Part shown: in pieces, positions 39,621 through 49,304 of the stretch
How positions within the stretch are numbered: position 1 is the first letter of the stretch
How the letters are laid out: each line of letters opens with the position of its first letter
Source: Thermaerobacter marianensis
Lineage (GTDB): Bacteria > Bacillota > Sulfobacillia > DVGY01
DNA: 64,000 nucleotides
Direction: 5' to 3'
Assembly: GCA_020724425.1 (NCBI GenBank)
Contig: DYGY01000006.1
Location: 23,553 to 87,552 of the forward strand
Made by a program: the position numbers and the translations under genes
Notes under the pieces: model-generated
What the model saw: only the letters and a program-made list of their open reading frames with translations
Told to the model about the DNA's origin: nothing
Database searches by the model: none

Positions 39621-39860
39621 TTATTGTGGGTCGATTGATGCTAGTAGTCTTTCGTCGATTTCATCGTCATCTTCAAAGATAATGATTGCATCGGTTGGGC
39701 AAGCATCTACAGATTCTTCCATATCTTCCCTGCGATCTTCTTCTACGGTCTCTACAATTACCCAAGCTAGACCATCATCCCTAAGTTCGAAGACGTCAGG
39801 AGCAATGGATTCGCAAATTGCATCGCCAATGCAGAGATCGTGATCTACTGTAACTTTCAT
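39621..39860 (-). CDS. Single-cluster ferredoxin with Asp at the second ligand position
   Basis: The protein has 79 residues. The cluster motif is C10-IG-D13-AI-C16 with distal C54 in DACPTDAI. The usual pattern is C-x2-C-x2-C, so one ligand is Asp. Pyrococcus furiosus ferredoxin has the same CIGDAIC motif with Asp14 as ligand. A [4Fe-4S] cluster that easily converts to [3Fe-4S] is the inference. The C-terminus is strongly acidic. ATG 39860 is chosen because AGGAGG lies 9 bases before it; an ATG at 39869 touches that site. The gene has its own terminator and no redox partner next to it. Confidence 0.9.
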   Translation of the reverse strand: MKVTVDHDLCIGDAICESIAPDVFELRDDGLAWVIVETVEEDRREDMEESVDACPTDAIIIFEDDDEIDERLLASIDPQ

Positions 39861-40236
39861 TACACACATCCTCCTTTCAAACTCTGTAGCCCTATTATTA
39901 GCGTTAACGCATTAAAGCCTACGCGGCTACCGGATGTATATTCACTGTGCCTATTTTAACATATCAAATTGCAATTGGGTAGTTTTTCAGGTTAATTAAC
40001 AGGTAGTATATATCATGAGCAAATTGCTTCCGATTTAATCCTTTAGAGATGATATTTTTCTCGGGTAAAGGTATATGTAGGTTGATTTGCCATTTATGTA
40101 TCAAATGTTTTTGGGAAGGAACTAGAATCTTTTTGTTGAATCGAGCAAAGATAAAGTGATTAACTGGCTGTAGCTGCATGGTACTTTTATGTGAAAGGAG
40201 AATAGGCGATTTCCCTCTAGCTCGCCTTAATTTTCT
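39861..40236. other. Divergent spacer between ferredoxin and lipoprotein genes
   Basis: This stretch of about 375 bases is AT-rich and has no convincing gene. On the ferredoxin side it has an extended -10 element (TGTTAAAAT, minus strand, around 39953-39961), a perfect palindrome GCGTTAACGC at 39901-39910 and flanking GTAGCC / GGCTAC repeats (39886-39891, 39925-39930). On the lipoprotein side it has AAAGGAG at 40194-40200 and a 6-bp hairpin AGGCGA / TCGCCT (40204-40227). A 71-codon minus-strand frame at 39964-40179 lacks a ribosome binding site. Confidence 0.5.
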
Positions 40237-42582
40237 ATGAAGTTAAGAGTTTTGGGTCTTCTTTTGCTTGGTATATTTGTACTTCTTCTTGGGGGATGTG
40301 GTATGAGTCCTCAAGTTGTTGAGGTGCTTCCTGCTCCTGGAACCCAGGAGGTTATGTTAGATGCCCGCTTAATCATATTTCTGGATAAGCCTGTTACGGG
40401 TAGCTGGTTAGCTGAACAGATTAGTATCAGTCCTTCTTTAGAGGGGCAATGGCGTTATGTCTCAGGGGAAGACGTCTTAAGTCTTTATCAGGGGTTGCAT
40501 AGTGGTAAGGATGAATCCATACCTGCTGGAGCTTTTGTATTTGAGTCTGCAGAATTGCTTGGAACTGATACAACCTATCAAATCACGGTTGATTCTCAAA
40601 GATATAAGATATTATCTTTTCTTAAACAAGAAGTGTATACCTGGGAGTTTTCAACGGTAGCTCAACCCCAATTAGGGTCAGTATATCCTGCAGATGGAGA
40701 AAAGGAAGTTCCGGTTGATAGTGTTATTAGGATAGGTTTTGACCGTCCTATGAGTCTTACATCTGTAGCTGAGAGTCTTCAGTTTAATCCGGTTGTTCCT
40801 GGTAGATGGCAGTCTGAAGGGAATCAAGTTATTTTTGTGCCAGCTGTGCCACTTCGAGATGGAACCACTTACCACATCACCCTAGAAAGTGGGGTTAGAG
40901 ATATTTATGGTATCAAGACGACCAGAGACTATACCTGGAGCTTCTCTACTCAAGGTGAGATTGATGTAGGGATGCCTGATCTAGTGCATACCATAAGTAT
41001 TACTGGGGCAAGGGAAAGACAGATTTTAAAGCCGGTAGATGCCAAAGTTGATTCAGAAGGCTTCATTTATGTTCTTGACGAAAGCTATGTAACTGGCGGA
41101 ACCGAAATCAAGGTTTTTGATAGTGAAGGAAGGTATATAAGAAAGGTAGCGGGGAATGTAGGTGATTCCTGGAGTATTGCCGTTGCTCCTGATGGAACAG
41201 TCTATTCCGCCTATGGTCTTAATCAGGTAGCATCATATTACCCTAGTGGTATACCCAAAGATACTGTAACCTTAAGAGAATATGGGCAGGTTGTAAGCAA
41301 GAGGAGCACTCAATCTCTGGGGATTGATGCTAGGGGTAATTTTTATGTCCTTGGTGAGGGATATCTTTGGAAATTTGATAGTTCTGGAAACTTACAGTGG
41401 CGTTATGAATTAGAGGAGAGTGACCTGTATAGGTTGACAGTGGACCGTTACGGTAATTCGATAGTGTTAAATGGAAAAGATGTTTTGATTGTAGATGCTA
41501 ATGGTCATGAGCTTTCAAACTTTTCTGTAAATATAGAGAACCCTAGTTATCTGTGTGTTTCAGATTACATTTCTGTTTATGATGTGGATACTGGTGAGGT
41601 ACGGGGATATAACTATGATGGGTTAGAACTATTCATTAGAGAACTGGAAAAAGGGATACAATCTATTGCTAGAGCTGATGGAACAGGACAGTACCTTGTT
41701 ATAAAGGAAAGTGGTGCAATTGTTCGTTATATTAAAGGTATACAAAATGAGTATTTGCTACCAGAGGAACGTGATTCGGGCTTAATTAGACAAGAGCTTA
41801 ATGCTGGACCAGATTTTGTCTACCCGATAGATGTTGCCGCTAGCAAAGATGGTAGGAATATCTTTATTGCAACAGATAATGCTGTTGTGGGCTGGGAACA
41901 GGGCACGGGTATTGTCTGGAGTACTGAAATAAAAGGGATTACAGGGATCTCTTTAAGTCTAAAGCAGGATAGTCTCTATGTCTTGATAGATAATTCGAAT
42001 AAAACTGAGATCGTGCAGCTAAATACACAAACTGGAGAATACATTAGCGCTTTTGATATCGAGCGTAATCGCTTTTCTGAAGATGGTCGTCTCTGGTTGG
42101 CCCAGGATATTTATGTAGATGAGCTACAACATATCTGGCTGGTGAGTGCCTATGGTTTAGAGAGGTATGATCGGTATGGTAGGTTTCTTTCTCTACACAG
42201 TCCTGATAGATTTAAGGAGGAAGGTATAACTCAAAACAGGTACTTATCTCTTGGGGCTGATCTTTTGGGGAATGTGTATGTCCTTAATGCTGTAAGCCAG
42301 GAGATAGTTGTCTTTGACCCTCAGGGAAGAGAAAGATATTCATTTGATACTAGAGCTAGTTCAAGTGGAATTGGTATAGATATGCATGGCAACATCTTTA
42401 CTTTTGCAGAAGCCAGGTTGGATGCATATAGTGAATATGGTGATTCTCTAGGATCTTTGACTGGTTGGGGCAGAGAGCGCTTCGGTTATGTTTCTGGACA
42501 GATTCATATATGGGCAGATCGTCTTTATGTTGTTGATACTCTAAATCATAGAGTTGTGGTATTTCGTATTAGCCAGTCTTAG
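40237..42582 (+). CDS. Lipoprotein with Ig-like domains and a beta-propeller-like region
   Basis: The protein has 781 residues. The N-terminus is a lipoprotein signal with lipobox LGGC, lipidated at C21, so it is anchored outside the cytoplasmic membrane. Two Big_5-like domains follow: about residues 28-145 (VVEVLPAPGTQEVMLDARL) and 148-245 (SVYPADGEKEVPVDSVIRIGFDRPM). From about 265 to the end come NHL/six-bladed-propeller-like repeats (DAKVDSEGFIYVLD, DARGNFYVLG, YVVDTLNHRVVVF). No enzyme motif is seen; binding or scaffolding is likely. The only strong ribosome site is 36 bases upstream with a hairpin between. The end overlaps the opposite MFS gene by 14 bases. Confidence 0.75.
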   Translation: MKLRVLGLLLLGIFVLLLGGCGMSPQVVEVLPAPGTQEVMLDARLIIFLDKPVTGSWLAEQISISPSLEGQWRYVSGEDVLSLYQGLHSGKDESIPAGAFVFESAELLGTDTTYQITVDSQRYKILSFLKQEVYTWEFSTVAQPQLGSVYPADGEKEVPVDSVIRIGFDRPMSLTSVAESLQFNPVVPGRWQSEGNQVIFVPAVPLRDGTTYHITLESGVRDIYGIKTTRDYTWSFSTQGEIDVGMPDLVHTISITGARERQILKPVDAKVDSEGFIYVLDESYVTGGTEIKVFDSEGRYIRKVAGNVGDSWSIAVAPDGTVYSAYGLNQVASYYPSGIPKDTVTLREYGQVVSKRSTQSLGIDARGNFYVLGEGYLWKFDSSGNLQWRYELEESDLYRLTVDRYGNSIVLNGKDVLIVDANGHELSNFSVNIENPSYLCVSDYISVYDVDTGEVRGYNYDGLELFIRELEKGIQSIARADGTGQYLVIKESGAIVRYIKGIQNEYLLPEERDSGLIRQELNAGPDFVYPIDVAASKDGRNIFIATDNAVVGWEQGTGIVWSTEIKGITGISLSLKQDSLYVLIDNSNKTEIVQLNTQTGEYISAFDIERNRFSEDGRLWLAQDIYVDELQHIWLVSAYGLERYDRYGRFLSLHSPDRFKEEGITQNRYLSLGADLLGNVYVLNAVSQEIVVFDPQGRERYSFDTRASSSGIGIDMHGNIFTFAEARLDAYSEYGDSLGSLTGWGRERFGYVSGQIHIWADRLYVVDTLNHRVVVFRISQS

Positions 42583-43732
42583 GCATTCGCCAGACTATTA
42601 GGGCAAGAAGCAGAGCAGTTACTGAACCTGTTCCTAATGCTACTATGGCATTGTAGTTAAGGAGCAAGCCGGTTAGTGGTGGTCCAAAGGCTGAACCAAA
42701 GCTTCTTAAGGTACCAAAAATGGTTGTTAGGAGGCCTCGATGATTGTCAGGCACACTACTGGTTATGATGTTGTCTAAGGTAGGTAGAACTAAGCCAACG
42801 CCAATACCAAGGAGTATTGATGCCACATAGATAAGGATATGTTTTGCTAGGAATGTCATTAACAGCAGACTGATCCCGATGCATATAAGGCCAAGAGCGG
42901 TTAGCGAGGTCTTGTTTAATCTTGTAAGGTATTTTCCGGTAATGTAGGCTGAGAGGGCCAAACTTACTACTGGCACTGAGAGCAAGATTCCTCGCCAGAG
43001 GCCTCCTACCTTGATGACTTCAGCAGATATCTCGCTTAAGAGAAAAAGGTTACCAAACCAGAGGAAGACTGTTAGAAAGGCTGCGAAAAGGAAAACAGCT
43101 ATTTCTATGGTTTTCCCTGCAAGGAGTTCCTTAAATTTGTGGATGTAGGCTTTAAGATGTCCTGGAGGGGTATCTGGCTTCTTGTGGGGCAACCATAACA
43201 GTGATAGTATGGCTGTGGGTAGTGATAAAAGAGGATAAACAAGAAAGGTAATAAACCAGCCTCCCAGTGCGGCCAATGAGCCTAGCAGGGGGCTTATTAA
43301 TTTTCCTATGCTGTTGCTGGTTTCTAAATAGCCAAGGTATTCTGCTCGTTTACGATCTTGATAAAGGTCAGCCACAAATGCTATAGCCAGCAGGTTGGTC
43401 CCGGCAGCACCTATACCCTGGATTACTCTTCCTACCAAAAGCAGATGGTATGAGGGAAAAAAGAGTTGGGTAAGGAAGATAAATATACCAGCAAAGCCGT
43501 AAAGAACAGTACCAAAGAGGATTACTGGTTTTCTACCGTATATGTCTGAGAGATATCCAGCTATTGGTAGGAGAAGTCCTGCAGGTACACTAAGAGCAGT
43601 TAGTATTAGTCCTGTCTGAAAAGAAGTTAAAGAGAATTCTTTCTTGATTTCCGGCAGGATAGGAATAAGCATAGAATTGCTCAGAGCCCAGATGAAAGGA
43701 ATTGCAGTTAGAGGGATTAGAGACTTGGCCAT
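42569..43732 (-). CDS. MFS transporter, drug-exporter type
   Basis: The protein has about 387 residues and twelve hydrophobic segments. It begins with PLTAIPFIWALSNSMLIPILPEIKKEF. Motif A is GYLSDIYGRKPV between helices 2 and 3, and the helix-4 Arg region is LLLVGRVIQGIGAAGTNLLA. These features fit the 12-helix proton-coupled drug exporter group; the substrate is unknown. AAAGG lies 9 bases before ATG 43732; ATG 43741, three codons earlier, touches the site. It is a lone gene, tail to tail with the lipoprotein gene. Confidence 0.85.
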   Translation of the reverse strand: MAKSLIPLTAIPFIWALSNSMLIPILPEIKKEFSLTSFQTGLILTALSVPAGLLLPIAGYLSDIYGRKPVILFGTVLYGFAGIFIFLTQLFFPSYHLLLVGRVIQGIGAAGTNLLAIAFVADLYQDRKRAEYLGYLETSNSIGKLISPLLGSLAALGGWFITFLVYPLLSLPTAILSLLWLPHKKPDTPPGHLKAYIHKFKELLAGKTIEIAVFLFAAFLTVFLWFGNLFLLSEISAEVIKVGGLWRGILLSVPVVSLALSAYITGKYLTRLNKTSLTALGLICIGISLLLMTFLAKHILIYVASILLGIGVGLVLPTLDNIITSSVPDNHRGLLTTIFGTLRSFGSAFGPPLTGLLLNYNAIVALGTGSVTALLLALIVWRMPKTG

Positions 43733-43814
43733 AGATGTCATCCTTTGGTTTTAGGCTTCATTGTAGGGTAGTCTTACCAGTGATAATATGGCCTATGAGG
43801 TACATTCCTATCCT

Positions 43815-43847
43815 AAAAAAGAGCCCTGCTGGTTGCAGAGCTCTTTT
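43815..43847 (-). terminator. Intrinsic terminator after lgt
   Basis: Minus strand: AAAAGAGC pairs with GCTCTTTT, with an inner CTGC / GCAG stem and a short loop, and the T-run continues to six T. It starts 2 bases after the lgt stop. It separates lgt from the MFS gene downstream on the same strand. Confidence 0.9.
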
Positions 43848-43849
43848 CT

Positions 43850-44599
43850 TTATGCACTTTTTGTTTTTCTCATCATCCAGTAGGCAAAGAGCATTAGTGC
43901 TGGTGTAATGAGCTGGGTTAGAGTGAAAAAGCCTACCCCCCAGTAGTCGCTTACAAAAACATTAAGGTAAATGGGATTCTCTCTGACGGTTTCTTCTACA
44001 ACTCCTCTTAAGAGAGAATAGTAGAAGAGGAAAGACCAGAAAAGATATCCTGGACCATGTTCTTTTCGTGCTAGGTAGTTGTGCAGGAGAAGCAAGGTTA
44101 AACCAATTAGTGAACCATAAATTTGTGCTGGATGTCTATCAAAAGCAAAGAAAATTGTTTCCCTACCCAGTACTTCCTGGTTAAAGATATTGGCGATTCG
44201 AACTAGTATATATCCTACGGTCAAACCTGGAATGGTTAAATCAGCTAAGGCACCAAAGCTGGCTTTTTTCTTCCGGATATATGGTAGGGTTGCTAGAACA
44301 CCACCTAGTAGTCCACCATGATAAGATAGTCCACCATGGTCAATCCTGATAATTTCGGTTGGATAGGCGGAGAAGTAGCCCCAGTTAGTTATAACAAAGA
44401 TGAAACGGGCACCTACTACACCTCCGATTAATGCAAGGATTGCTAGGTTGAGAAGAAAGTCTTCATCAAAACCTTGTCTCTTACCATGCTTAAGGAAATA
44501 GTAGGCACCGATACCCATTGAAAGAGCCATGAGGAATCCATACCAGCGTACGGTGAAAGGCCCAAATTCAAGTAGAATAGGATTGAGATCAACTAACAT
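43850..44599 (-). CDS. lgt: Prolipoprotein diacylglyceryl transferase
   Basis: The enzyme transfers diacylglycerol to the lipobox cysteine of prolipoproteins in the membrane. It has 249 residues and about seven hydrophobic helices. The conserved LSYHGGLLGG and RIANIFNQEVLGR motifs are present, as is HPAQIYGSLIGL. ATG 44599 has AGGAGGTGTATTA in front. The large lipoprotein encoded at 40237 would be one of its substrates. A lone gene with its own terminator. Confidence 0.96.
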   Translation of the reverse strand: MLVDLNPILLEFGPFTVRWYGFLMALSMGIGAYYFLKHGKRQGFDEDFLLNLAILALIGGVVGARFIFVITNWGYFSAYPTEIIRIDHGGLSYHGGLLGGVLATLPYIRKKKASFGALADLTIPGLTVGYILVRIANIFNQEVLGRETIFFAFDRHPAQIYGSLIGLTLLLLHNYLARKEHGPGYLFWSFLFYYSLLRGVVEETVRENPIYLNVFVSDYWGVGFFTLTQLITPALMLFAYWMMRKTKSA

Positions 44600-44730
44600 T
44601 AATACACCTCCTGATGCGAAAAGATTTGTGACTCAGACTAAAGAAGTTCTCTTTTAACTTCAATCTTCCTTCTTTAATTTTTTCTCTAAGATAACTTTCC
44701 ATTCTACAGTTCATGTGCGAAATCCCTTGT

Positions 44731-44760
44731 TTGCTAGCTTAACTAGGGATAAGATATAAG
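44731..44760 (+). promoter_or_regulatory. Possible hemL promoter
   Basis: TTGCTA at 44731-44736 and TATAAG at 44755-44760 are 18 nt apart in the lgt-hemL spacer, ahead of GAAGGAGGACGATAG and the hemL ATG. Moderate match only. Confidence 0.45.
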
Positions 44761-44788
44761 ACAGAGACAGTTAGAAGGAGGACGATAG

Positions 44789-46081
44789 ATGAATAGGTCG
44801 GCCGAGCTTTTTAAGGAAGCTAATAAGTATATTCCTGGCGGGGTTAACAGTCCGGTTCGTTCTTTCAAAGCAGTTGGGGGTCAACCTCTGTTTATTGCTA
44901 AGGGCAAGGGGAATAGAATCTGGGATGTTGATAATAATGAGTATCTGGATTATGTGGGTTCCTGGGGACCACTTATTATGGGACATGCTCATCCTTATGT
45001 TCTTGAGAAGTTAGAGGAAGCCTTCAGTTTGGGAACCAGTTTTGGGGCTCCTACGGAGGTTGAAGTACTACTTGCTAAAAAGATTGTAAATGCTATTCCT
45101 TCTATTGAGAAGGTGCGTATGGTTAATTCAGGTACTGAGGCCACAATGAGTGCTCTACGTCTTGCTAGGGGTTATACTCAAAGAGATAAGGTTGTAAAGT
45201 TTGAGGGTTGTTACCATGGACATGTTGATAGTTTTCTGGTTAAGGCTGGTTCCGGGGCAATTACTCTTGGTGTTCCTGATAGTCCAGGGGTTACCGAGGG
45301 AACCAGTAAGGACACTATTTTGTTGCCGTATAATGATAGTCTAGCTATCAGGGAGCTGTTTGAAGAACAGGGTGAGACTATTGCCGCAGTCATTGTGGAG
45401 CCTGTGGCCGGTAATATGGGTTTGGTGCTTCCTAAAGAAGGCTTCTTAGAGACTCTTAGAGATGTAACTAGTGCATATGGTGCTCTTCTAATCTTTGATG
45501 AGGTAATTACGGGGTTTAGACTTGGTTTAGGGGGCGCTCAGAAATACTATGGAGTTTCTCCTGATCTGACTTGTCTTGGCAAAATTATTGGCGGCGGTTT
45601 GCCTGTTGGTGCTTATGGAGGCAAAAAAGAAATTATGGATCAGATAGCTCCTAGTGGTCCTGTATATCAGGCAGGTACTCTAAGTGGTAATCCTCTAGCC
45701 ATGACTGCCGGTTTAGCCATGATGGAACTATTAGAACGAGAACAGGTTAATGGAGGTTATAAACGGTTAGCTAGTTTGACACAAAAACTTGTAGATGGCT
45801 TTAATAATAATCTTGATAACCTAGGGTTGAATTACACAATTAATAGTGTAGGTTCCATGTTCACCATGTTCTTTACAGATGGCGCTGTAGAATCTTTTGA
45901 GGATGCAATGAGAGGAAATGTGGCATTGTTTGAGAAATACTTCCAAGGAATGCTCAAGGAAGGTATTTATCTGGCACCTTCTGCTTTTGAGACAGGTTTT
46001 GTCTCTTTCCTTCATGGGGAAGAAGATATACAATATACCATTGAAGCACACTATAGAGTTCTTACGGAAATTCATGCATAG
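44789..46081 (+). CDS. hemL: Glutamate-1-semialdehyde 2,1-aminomutase
   Basis: This PLP enzyme makes 5-aminolevulinate from glutamate-1-semialdehyde, for tetrapyrroles. It has 430 residues. PGGVNSPVRSF at the N-terminus, NSGTEATMSALRLAR and FDEVITGFR are typical; the PLP lysine is K265 in LGKIIGGGLPVGAYGG. ATG 44789 follows GAAGGAGGACGATAG. No other haem gene is near, so it is separated from its pathway. The Asp23 fusion gene follows after 20 bases. Confidence 0.96.
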   Translation: MNRSAELFKEANKYIPGGVNSPVRSFKAVGGQPLFIAKGKGNRIWDVDNNEYLDYVGSWGPLIMGHAHPYVLEKLEEAFSLGTSFGAPTEVEVLLAKKIVNAIPSIEKVRMVNSGTEATMSALRLARGYTQRDKVVKFEGCYHGHVDSFLVKAGSGAITLGVPDSPGVTEGTSKDTILLPYNDSLAIRELFEEQGETIAAVIVEPVAGNMGLVLPKEGFLETLRDVTSAYGALLIFDEVITGFRLGLGGAQKYYGVSPDLTCLGKIIGGGLPVGAYGGKKEIMDQIAPSGPVYQAGTLSGNPLAMTAGLAMMELLEREQVNGGYKRLASLTQKLVDGFNNNLDNLGLNYTINSVGSMFTMFFTDGAVESFEDAMRGNVALFEKYFQGMLKEGIYLAPSAFETGFVSFLHGEEDIQYTIEAHYRVLTEIHA

Positions 46082-46101
46082 GAAGGGATGGGAGGGCTAG
46101 T

Positions 46102-46920
46102 ATGGAAGTCTATGCCCTAGTAGGGGGGAGCGGAACCGGGAAAAGTCATCGGGCTAGTGTTGTGGCCCGAGAAAGAAATATAGAGCTTATTATTGATGAT
46201 GGATTGCTTATCAGGGATAGCCATATTGTTGCCGGTAAATCAGCTAAGAGGGAAGATACAATTATTGCTGCGGTACGCAGGGCAATTTTTTCTGATGAGT
46301 TTCATCGTCTGATGGTTACAGATGCTCTAAAAAAAGAGGATCCTAATAGTATTTTAGTGTTAGGTACTTCTAGAGAGATGATTAGTAAGATTTGTAGCCA
46401 ATTAGACTTGCCCCAACCGCAAGAATGGATTAGAATTGAAGACATCGCCACACCTGCCGAAATTAAGCGTGCCAAACGCTTACGAAGAGTAAATGGCACC
46501 CATGTGATTCCAGCCCCCACGGTAGAAGTCAAGAAGACCTTTTCAGGATATCTGATTGATCCTCTGCGTATTTTTCATCGCTCTGTAAGATCACAGCAGA
46601 GTCAGGATATCATTGAAAAGTCGGTGGTCAGACCAACCTATAGTTCACTAGGTAAGTTCTATATTGCTGATGTGGTCATTCGATCTATTGTGGAAAAGAC
46701 AGTCCATGAGGTTGATGGTATCACTGAAGTTGTCCGTGTGCTGGTAGAATCTTCACCTGATGGTGTCTACCTTCAGGTTGACGTTTCTGTTCGCTATGGT
46801 ACTAAAATCATGAATGTCTTAGCAGAGGCACAGAAGAGAGCTGCTGAAATAGTTGAGCAGATGACAGCCCTTAATGTGCTGAGTATTGACATTGTAGCTA
46901 AGAGAGTTAGTATTGATTAG
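46102..46920 (+). CDS. P-loop / Asp23 (YloU-type) fusion protein
   Basis: The protein has 272 residues. It starts with a nucleotide-binding P-loop, GGSGTGKS at residues 8-15, in a domain of about 150 residues. From about residue 165 an Asp23/Gls24 (alkaline-shock, DUF322) domain follows, with ADVVIRSIVEKTVHEVDGITEV and a C-terminal VRYGTKIMNVLAEAQKRAAEIVEQMT helix. The function is unknown. Asp23 proteins of Gram-positives sit near the membrane and respond to envelope stress. The GGGATGGGAGGGCTAGT site gives ATG 46102. It lies between hemL and gapA, likely cotranscribed with hemL. Confidence 0.8.
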   Translation: MEVYALVGGSGTGKSHRASVVARERNIELIIDDGLLIRDSHIVAGKSAKREDTIIAAVRRAIFSDEFHRLMVTDALKKEDPNSILVLGTSREMISKICSQLDLPQPQEWIRIEDIATPAEIKRAKRLRRVNGTHVIPAPTVEVKKTFSGYLIDPLRIFHRSVRSQQSQDIIEKSVVRPTYSSLGKFYIADVVIRSIVEKTVHEVDGITEVVRVLVESSPDGVYLQVDVSVRYGTKIMNVLAEAQKRAAEIVEQMTALNVLSIDIVAKRVSID

Positions 46921-46987
46921 CTAAGCAACTCCGGGCATACTAGAAATATTGTCCGGTGTTATCTAATTAAACTTGTGAAAGGGGTAA

Positions 46988-48004
<1,017 letters not shown>

Positions 48005-48023
48005 TCTTTCTTATGAATATTTT

Positions 48024-48075
48024 AATCAAGAAACCCTTAGCTGACCTAAAAGGTCGGTAAAGGGGTTTCTTGGTT
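48024..48075 (+). other. Long hairpin in the gapA-pgk spacer
   Basis: A 13-bp outer stem (48024-48036 with 48063-48075, one G-T pair) continues inward to CTGACC / GGTCGG with a TAAAA loop, so nearly all of the 52 nt are paired. No T-run follows. It may stabilise or process the gap-pgk mRNA, or partly end transcription. Confidence 0.5.
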
Positions 48076-48097
48076 AAAAACCGAAAGGTAGGTAAGG

Positions 48098-49291
48098 ATG
48101 TTGAACAAGGTTAGTCTTTTAGATCAGAAAGTAGCCGGGCAAAAAGTATTTGTTCGTGTTGACTTTAATGTTCCTTTAGATAAACAACAACAAATTACTG
48201 ATGATACCAGGGTTAGGAAGTCTCTTAAGACGATTGAGTATTTGGTTAATGAGGGAGCCAGAGTTATTCTTGCTTCTCATCTTGGTAGACCAAAAGGGCA
48301 GGTTAAGCCTGAGTTCAGTTTGAAGCCTGTGGCCAAAAGATTACAAGAGCTTTTACCTGATAGAACTGTTAAAATGGCACCTGATTGTATCGGTACAGAG
48401 GTTGAGGCCATGGTTGCTGAGTTAGCTAATGGTGAGATTTTGCTTTTGGAAAATTTAAGGTTTCATAAGGCTGAAGAGGCTAATGATTCTGTATTTGCTG
48501 AGCAGTTAGCATCTTTGGCTGAGCTTTATGTTAATGATGCTTTTGGTGCCGCTCATAGGGCCCATGCCTCCACTCATGGAATTGCTAGTTTGCTACCGAC
48601 AGTTCCCGGTTTCTTGATGGAACAGGAACTTAAGATGTTAGGAAGTCTTTTAAGTGAACCGATAAGACCATTCTGGGCTGTTATTGGTGGTGCCAAGATA
48701 TCTGATAAGATTGGAGTAATTGATACTTTAATTGATCAGGCAGATGGTCTTATTATTGGTGGTGGTATGGCCAATACCTTCCTTAAAGCACAGGGTTATG
48801 AACTTGGTGCTTCCCTAGTGGAACAGGAAAAGACTTCTGAAGCCAAGCAGCTATTGGAGGTAGCCGTAGCAAAGGGTAAAAAGATTCTCTTGCCAGTAGA
48901 TGTGGTGGTAGCTGAAGAGGTTAAAGCAGGGACAGTCACTAAAGTAGTTCCTGTTGATGGTATTGAAGGGGAATGGAAGGCTTTAGATATTGGACCCAAG
49001 ACTATTGAGAGTTATGCTACAGTGTTAAGGGGAGCAAAGACTGTTTTTTGGAATGGACCTATGGGAGTATTTGAGATTGAGGATTTCCGTAAAGGTACAG
49101 AAGCTGTAGCTAAGGTGCTATCCGAAGCTAATGCAACCACTGTAGTTGGTGGTGGTGATTCTGTCGCAGCAATAGAGCAGTTGGGTTTAGCAGATAGAAT
49201 TAGCCACATATCTACAGGTGGTGGAGCTTCTCTAGAGTTTATGGAAGGCAAGGTATTACCAGGAGTAGAGGTGTTACAGGATAAAGCCTGA
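48098..49291 (+). CDS. pgk: Phosphoglycerate kinase
   Basis: The enzyme makes ATP from 1,3-bisphosphoglycerate. It has 397 residues. KVFVRVDFNVPLDK, the substrate motif ASHLGRPKG, YVNDAFGAAHRAHAST and the C-terminal VVGGGDSVAAIEQ, GGGASLEF are conserved. ATG 48098 follows AGGTAGGTAAGG. tpiA starts 13 bases after its stop. Confidence 0.98.
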   Translation: MLNKVSLLDQKVAGQKVFVRVDFNVPLDKQQQITDDTRVRKSLKTIEYLVNEGARVILASHLGRPKGQVKPEFSLKPVAKRLQELLPDRTVKMAPDCIGTEVEAMVAELANGEILLLENLRFHKAEEANDSVFAEQLASLAELYVNDAFGAAHRAHASTHGIASLLPTVPGFLMEQELKMLGSLLSEPIRPFWAVIGGAKISDKIGVIDTLIDQADGLIIGGGMANTFLKAQGYELGASLVEQEKTSEAKQLLEVAVAKGKKILLPVDVVVAEEVKAGTVTKVVPVDGIEGEWKALDIGPKTIESYATVLRGAKTVFWNGPMGVFEIEDFRKGTEAVAKVLSEANATTVVGGGDSVAAIEQLGLADRISHISTGGGASLEFMEGKVLPGVEVLQDKA

Positions 49292-49304
49292 GGGGGTATA
49301 TATC

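Noticed and set aside
39964..40179. A 71-codon minus-strand open frame, basic and Asn/Lys-rich, in the ferredoxin-lipoprotein spacer
   Set aside because: No ribosome binding site precedes its ATG (the upstream sequence reads as an anti-Shine-Dalgarno), and AT-rich DNA gives such frames by chance. A decayed gene remnant cannot be excluded.
44600..44788. T-box or other tRNA-sensing leader before hemL
   Set aside because: No T-box core sequence or antiterminator/terminator pair is present.
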